The notes under the pieces are model-generated. The model was not told the DNA's origin, ran no database searches, and saw only the letters and a list, made by a program, of their open reading frames with translations. This document shows, in pieces, positions 61,061 to 64,000 of a DNA stretch of 64,000 nt. Made by a program: the position numbers and the translations under genes. Numbering within the stretch: the stretch's first letter is position 1; each line of letters begins with the position of its first letter. This DNA comes from Pseudomonas sp. SCA2728.1_7 (GTDB taxonomy: Bacteria > Pseudomonadota > Gammaproteobacteria > Pseudomonadales > Pseudomonadaceae), in NCBI RefSeq assembly GCF_018138145.1, contig NZ_CP073104.1, positions 3,906,001 to 3,970,000 of the forward strand. Reading direction: 5' to 3'.

Positions 61061-61959
61061 TGCGCGGGCTCCTGCTTTTTATCGTCGATTTTTGCGTCAT
61101 CGATAATGGATACCGTGGCAGTGCGCCCGGCGATCATGCGGAAGTCTTCCGGCACATCGTCAAAAGCAATCCGCACCGGAATCCGCTGCGCCAGCCGCAC
61201 CCAGCTGAACGCCGGGTTGACGTTCGGCAACAGGTTGCTGCCGCTGGTACGGTCACGGTCTTCGATACCAGCGACGATGCTTTCGACATGCCCACGCAGT
61301 TTGGCGCGGTCGCCGATCACGCGGATATCCACCGACTGGCCAACATGAATGCCGTCGAGTTTGGTCTCTTCGAAATAGCCGTCGATGTGGAACGAGTTGC
61401 TGTCGACCACCGACAACACCGGGCGCCCGGCGGTAACGAATTCCTGTGGACGCGGCGCGCGGTCGTTGACGTAACCGTCCACCGGGCTGCGAATCACTGA
61501 GCGGTCGAGGTTGAGCTGAGCACTGTCCACGGTGACCATGGCTTCGGCCAGTGCCGATTGCGCGCGGGCAACCTTCGATTGGCTTTCTTCCAGCTGTTCG
61601 GCCGGCACCAGGTTGCCGAGGCCACGGTTACGTTTGGCTTCGCGCTGGGCCTGGGCGAGGGTTTCTTCGCGATCGGCGACAGCCGCTTTGGCCTGACGCA
61701 GGGCCAGTTTGAAGCGATCCTGGTCGATGCTGAACAGCACCTGGCCACGCTTGATCAACTGGTTGTCTTTCACTTCAACCTGTTGGATCAACCCGGAAAC
61801 GTCCGGAGCGATCTGGATGATGTCGGCGCGAATGTGGCCGTCACGGGTCCACGGCGCAAACATGTAATACATCACCATGCGCCAGACGAGAACAACGGCA
61901 AAAGTCACGATCAGCAGGGTCAGTACCACGCGACCGATGGTCAAAAACGGTTTTTTCAT
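61057..61959 (-). CDS. HlyD-family periplasmic adaptor (AaeA-like)
   Basis: This 300-residue protein has an N-terminal membrane anchor (VVLTLLIVTFAVVLVWRMVM) and a membrane-fusion domain. The biotinyl-like part reads IAPDVSGLIQQVEVKDNQLI and KRGQVLFSIDQDRFKLALRQ, a helical hairpin follows (EETLAQAQREAKRNRGLGNL), and the barrel region is ILRSPVDGYV-like (VIRSPVDGYVNDRAPRPQEF). AaeA of E. coli is the closest type I know. It links the FUSC-type inner protein with the NodT-type channel. Start and stop overlap both neighbours by 4 bases. Confidence 0.92.
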   Translation of the reverse strand: MKKPFLTIGRVVLTLLIVTFAVVLVWRMVMYYMFAPWTRDGHIRADIIQIAPDVSGLIQQVEVKDNQLIKRGQVLFSIDQDRFKLALRQAKAAVADREETLAQAQREAKRNRGLGNLVPAEQLEESQSKVARAQSALAEAMVTVDSAQLNLDRSVIRSPVDGYVNDRAPRPQEFVTAGRPVLSVVDSNSFHIDGYFEETKLDGIHVGQSVDIRVIGDRAKLRGHVESIVAGIEDRDRTSGSNLLPNVNPAFSWVRLAQRIPVRIAFDDVPEDFRMIAGRTATVSIIDDAKIDDKKQEPAQ

Positions 61960-62165
61960 GTCATCAGGTATCGACTGAGTGAGTCCACGCCGTACAGCAG
62001 TACCGCGTAGAGGGCCACGTTGAACAATGCCCGGTGCCAGACCAGACGGTAAAAGTGCACGCGCGTAAGCACGGCATGCACCAGCAAAAACAGCACATAA
62101 GTGATGCCCATCAACACCAGCAGGGTCGGCAGGAAAATGCCGCTGATGTCCAGATCACCGATCAT
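61956..62165 (-). CDS. DUF1656 small membrane protein (AaeX-like)
   Basis: This 69-residue protein has two membrane segments (IFLPTLLVLMGITYVLFLLV and VWHRALFNVALYAVLLYGVD) and matches the DUF1656/AaeX family in length, topology and gene position. It overlaps the FUSC gene before it and the adaptor gene behind it by 4 bases each. The role in the exporter is not known, but it is nearly always encoded with FUSC-type pumps. Confidence 0.9.
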   Translation of the reverse strand: MIGDLDISGIFLPTLLVLMGITYVLFLLVHAVLTRVHFYRLVWHRALFNVALYAVLLYGVDSLSRYLMT

Positions 62166-64000
62166 AGGGGCGCTCCATCGGGCAGCGGTTCTTCGGAGTC
62201 GGCACTGGAGACGAATTCGACGCCGGGCAACAACGCCAGACGCAAACCGCTCAAGGCATGCAACAGGTTCAGACGGGTTTCATCGTCGCCGTGGCCATTG
62301 AGTGCGCGGCGAGTGCGATCGAGGGTCATCAATAACGGCGCTGGCGCCGGCAAGCGTTCGCCCGCCTTGAGGCAGGCGCGGAAATACTCGCCGACTTCAC
62401 TGACCACTTGCTGCAACAGCGCGTTCGGCGCGCCGGTCACCCGTGGGGTGTAGGCGAGCAAATCGAGCAGGTTCAGGCCCACACGCACTTCGCGCATGGC
62501 AATGCCGGTGTCCTGGCCGGTGAGGGCCAGACGCGGCAGGTGCTGCATCAGTCGATCGAGCAACTGCACGCCCAATTTGCGGTGTTCGGCAAGGTTGGCC
62601 GGCTCGGTCATGTCGACGATGTCTTTCCAACTGAAGCGGGTCAGGCGTTTCGCCGCCAGTTCGGCACCGAACGGGCGTGCGACCAGCGTCCAGATAAACG
62701 CGAACAACAGCCCTAACGGACCCGCCAGGTTGGAGTTCACGAAGGCGAAAAAATCCGCATCGTAAGCGCCCTGAATGCTGATGAACGACGAGGTGTTGAC
62801 CAGCGTCAGCAGCATGCCGAGGAAGAACCGCGGCTGTACCGTCAACGTGCCGACGCAGATGAACGGAATGGAAAACGCCAGCACCAGCATCGGGAAGTCA
62901 TGCAGGTTGGGCAGAATCAGAAACAGATAAAGGCTGGCGAACAACACCGACATGCCGGTCCAGAAAAAGAACCGGTAAATCTGCGGTGCCGGGTCGTCCA
63001 TCGAGGCGAAAAAGCTACAGGCCACCGCGGCGAGAATCACTGCGCTACCGCCGTCCGGCCAGCCGAGCAGAATCCACAGCACCGAGGCAGTGATGATCGC
63101 CAGAACGGTCGAGGCCGCCGAGTAGAGCATCAGCCCACGATCGATAAACGGGGTGAGCCGACCCAGGCGCCAGTGGCGATACACCGCGCGCCAGCTGTCC
63201 TGGCGTTCGCAAAGAATCGCGTCCTGCAAACTGCGGCAGTCTTGCCACAGATCGATGAATTCGCCGAGGCGATAAATCGAATTTGAGAACAGCAACTGCC
63301 TGCGATCCTCAAGTGCCTCGATGCTCGGCTGCTGGGCTTCGAGCTGATCTTTCAGGGCTTGCCAGCGATCGAGATCGGCGTCCTGATGAGCGAGCCATTC
63401 GCGGGTCGCGGCCAGCAGCGGTGCGAATTTTTCCACCAGTTCCGGCGTGCGCCGTTCGAGGGCGTAGAGCGAATCTTCCAGCGCATCGATCACCGGCAAC
63501 AGATGAATCATGCGCCCGCGCAATTCCTTGGTGTTGCGCACGGTTTGCGGTCGCGCGCCTTCGTGGGGCAACTGGCCGATCATCAATTCAAGGCTGTTGA
63601 AGTTGGCGACCATGGCCATGCGCAGAGCAGTGACTTCTTCTGGCTGCACATCGCGGCTGAGGAATTTCAGGCTGTAGGTCGTTGCGTCGGCGAACCACTT
63701 GCTCACCGCGTCGTTGAACACTGGCGCCAAGCGACGCGGCCAGAACATCGCACCAACCACGGCGGCGACAGCGATGCCGAGGAAAATCTCTTCGGTACGC
63801 GCTTCCGCTACGTCCCACACCGCCAGCGGGTTATCCACCACTGGCAAGGCAATCAGCGGCAAGGTGTAACCGGCGAGCATCAATGCGTAGTTGTTGGCCG
63901 TGCGCAGTTGCAGGGACAGGAACAGCAAAATCCCCGTCCACAGCGCGATGACCACCACTAGCACATACGGGCTCTGGACGAACATCGGCACGAAAAAAAC
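62162..64000 (-). CDS. FUSC-family inner-membrane aromatic-acid exporter (AaeB-like), 5' end cut by the window
   Basis: The frame is open from the stop at 62162 to the right edge, giving about 612 codons. A GTG at 63989-63991 exists, but full-length members start with more residues, so the true start is likely outside. The N-terminal membrane block (VLVVVIALWTGILLFLSLQL, YALMLAGYTLPLIALPVVDN), a soluble middle of about 230 residues, and a second membrane block (ASTVLAIITASVLWILLGWP, ILAAVACSFFASMDDPAPQI) fit the FUSC/AaeB pattern. With the DUF1656 protein, adaptor and NodT channel it forms an exporter for hydroxylated aromatic acids or similar compounds, as in AaeXAB. The substrate is inferred. 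Confidence 0.92.
   Translation of the reverse strand, partial: VFFVPMFVQSPYVLVVVIALWTGILLFLSLQLRTANNYALMLAGYTLPLIALPVVDNPLAVWDVAEARTEEIFLGIAVAAVVGAMFWPRRLAPVFNDAVSKWFADATTYSLKFLSRDVQPEEVTALRMAMVANFNSLELMIGQLPHEGARPQTVRNTKELRGRMIHLLPVIDALEDSLYALERRTPELVEKFAPLLAATREWLAHQDADLDRWQALKDQLEAQQPSIEALEDRRQLLFSNSIYRLGEFIDLWQDCRSLQDAILCERQDSWRAVYRHWRLGRLTPFIDRGLMLYSAASTVLAIITASVLWILLGWPDGGSAVILAAVACSFFASMDDPAPQIYRFFFWTGMSVLFASLYLFLILPNLHDFPMLVLAFSIPFICVGTLTVQPRFFLGMLLTLVNTSSFISIQGAYDADFFAFVNSNLAGPLGLLFAFIWTLVARPFGAELAAKRLTRFSWKDIVDMTEPANLAEHRKLGVQLLDRLMQHLPRLALTGQDTGIAMREVRVGLNLLDLLAYTPRVTGAPNALLQQVVSEVGEYFRACLKAGERLPAPAPLLMTLDRTRRALNGHGDDETRLNLLHALSGLRLALLPGVEFVSSADSEEPLPDGAPL

Overview
The window is a chromosomal segment of a Pseudomonas, most likely of the P. 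fluorescens group. It is GC-rich and densely coded. It carries two families of inverted REP doublets of the Pseudomonas type, and its gene order (ats/sft sulfate-ester genes, tonB-exbB-exbD, gabDT, cysAWT-sbp-oscA, a GGDEF/EAL protein, desA) is one I know from pseudomonads. No phage, integron, transposase or CRISPR array is visible, so this looks like core and accessory metabolism rather than a recent island.

Layout. 1-2853: an amino-acid ABC transporter on the minus strand, whose binding protein runs off the left edge. 2854-3783: a non-coding stretch with a possible 29-residue ORF and a tandem array of a composite repeat. 3784-6316: a MetQ-type binding protein, a stripped-down sigma-54 AAA+ protein and a small hydrolase. 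6683-8666: exbD, exbB, tonB. 9046-9372: a small protein that may be avidin-like. 9562-23950: a sulfate-ester scavenging region with an arylsulfotransferase-family protein, a TonB-dependent receptor, two paralogous LysR regulators, a sulfatase, an AtsK-type alkylsulfatase, and atsR facing away from atsB-atsC-atsA. 24151-26326: a membrane desaturase/hydroxylase and a divergent AraC regulator. 26430-29530: a two-component system divergent from a secreted HbpS/GlcG-type protein and a periplasmic hydroxyisourate hydrolase. 29656-30942: a CRP-type regulator and an Mpo1-like protein. 31051-35261: oscA-sbp-cysT-cysW-cysA. 35501-41232: a GGDEF/EAL protein, desA, a diguanylate cyclase and a receiver-HDOD protein. 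41374-44798: gabT, gabD and tRNA-Arg(CCG). 44876-48047: a VWA lipoprotein / ECF sigma / putative anti-sigma operon. 48133-50356: a PEBP-like protein and a Rieske-FAD reductase. 50455-56832: pgaABCD. 57091-64000: a DUF945 protein, a two-TM protein and an AaeB-type aromatic-acid exporter cut by the right edge.

How it works together. The left half is mainly a sulfur-scavenging system. The receptor, energised by TonB-ExbBD, would bring sulfate esters across the outer membrane. The sulfatases and the alpha-ketoglutarate dioxygenase release sulfite or sulfate. AtsRBC imports esters and Sbp-CysTWA imports inorganic sulfate. Two recurrent non-coding signals may tie these genes together: an ATGCA-N5-TGCAT dyad in the sft/ats promoters, and a GGAATA(A)GAAGCTATTT-like element upstream of several sulfur genes. 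The middle part holds what looks like a redox-sensing locus, with a palindrome between the two-component genes and the HbpS-like gene. The right half is rich in biofilm and c-di-GMP functions.

Repeats are prominent. There are at least eleven REP doublets and four loci of a CCCTCACCC/GGGTGAGGG element, most of them at gene ends. All functional assignments come from reading translated sequence and recalling family motifs; no database search was run.
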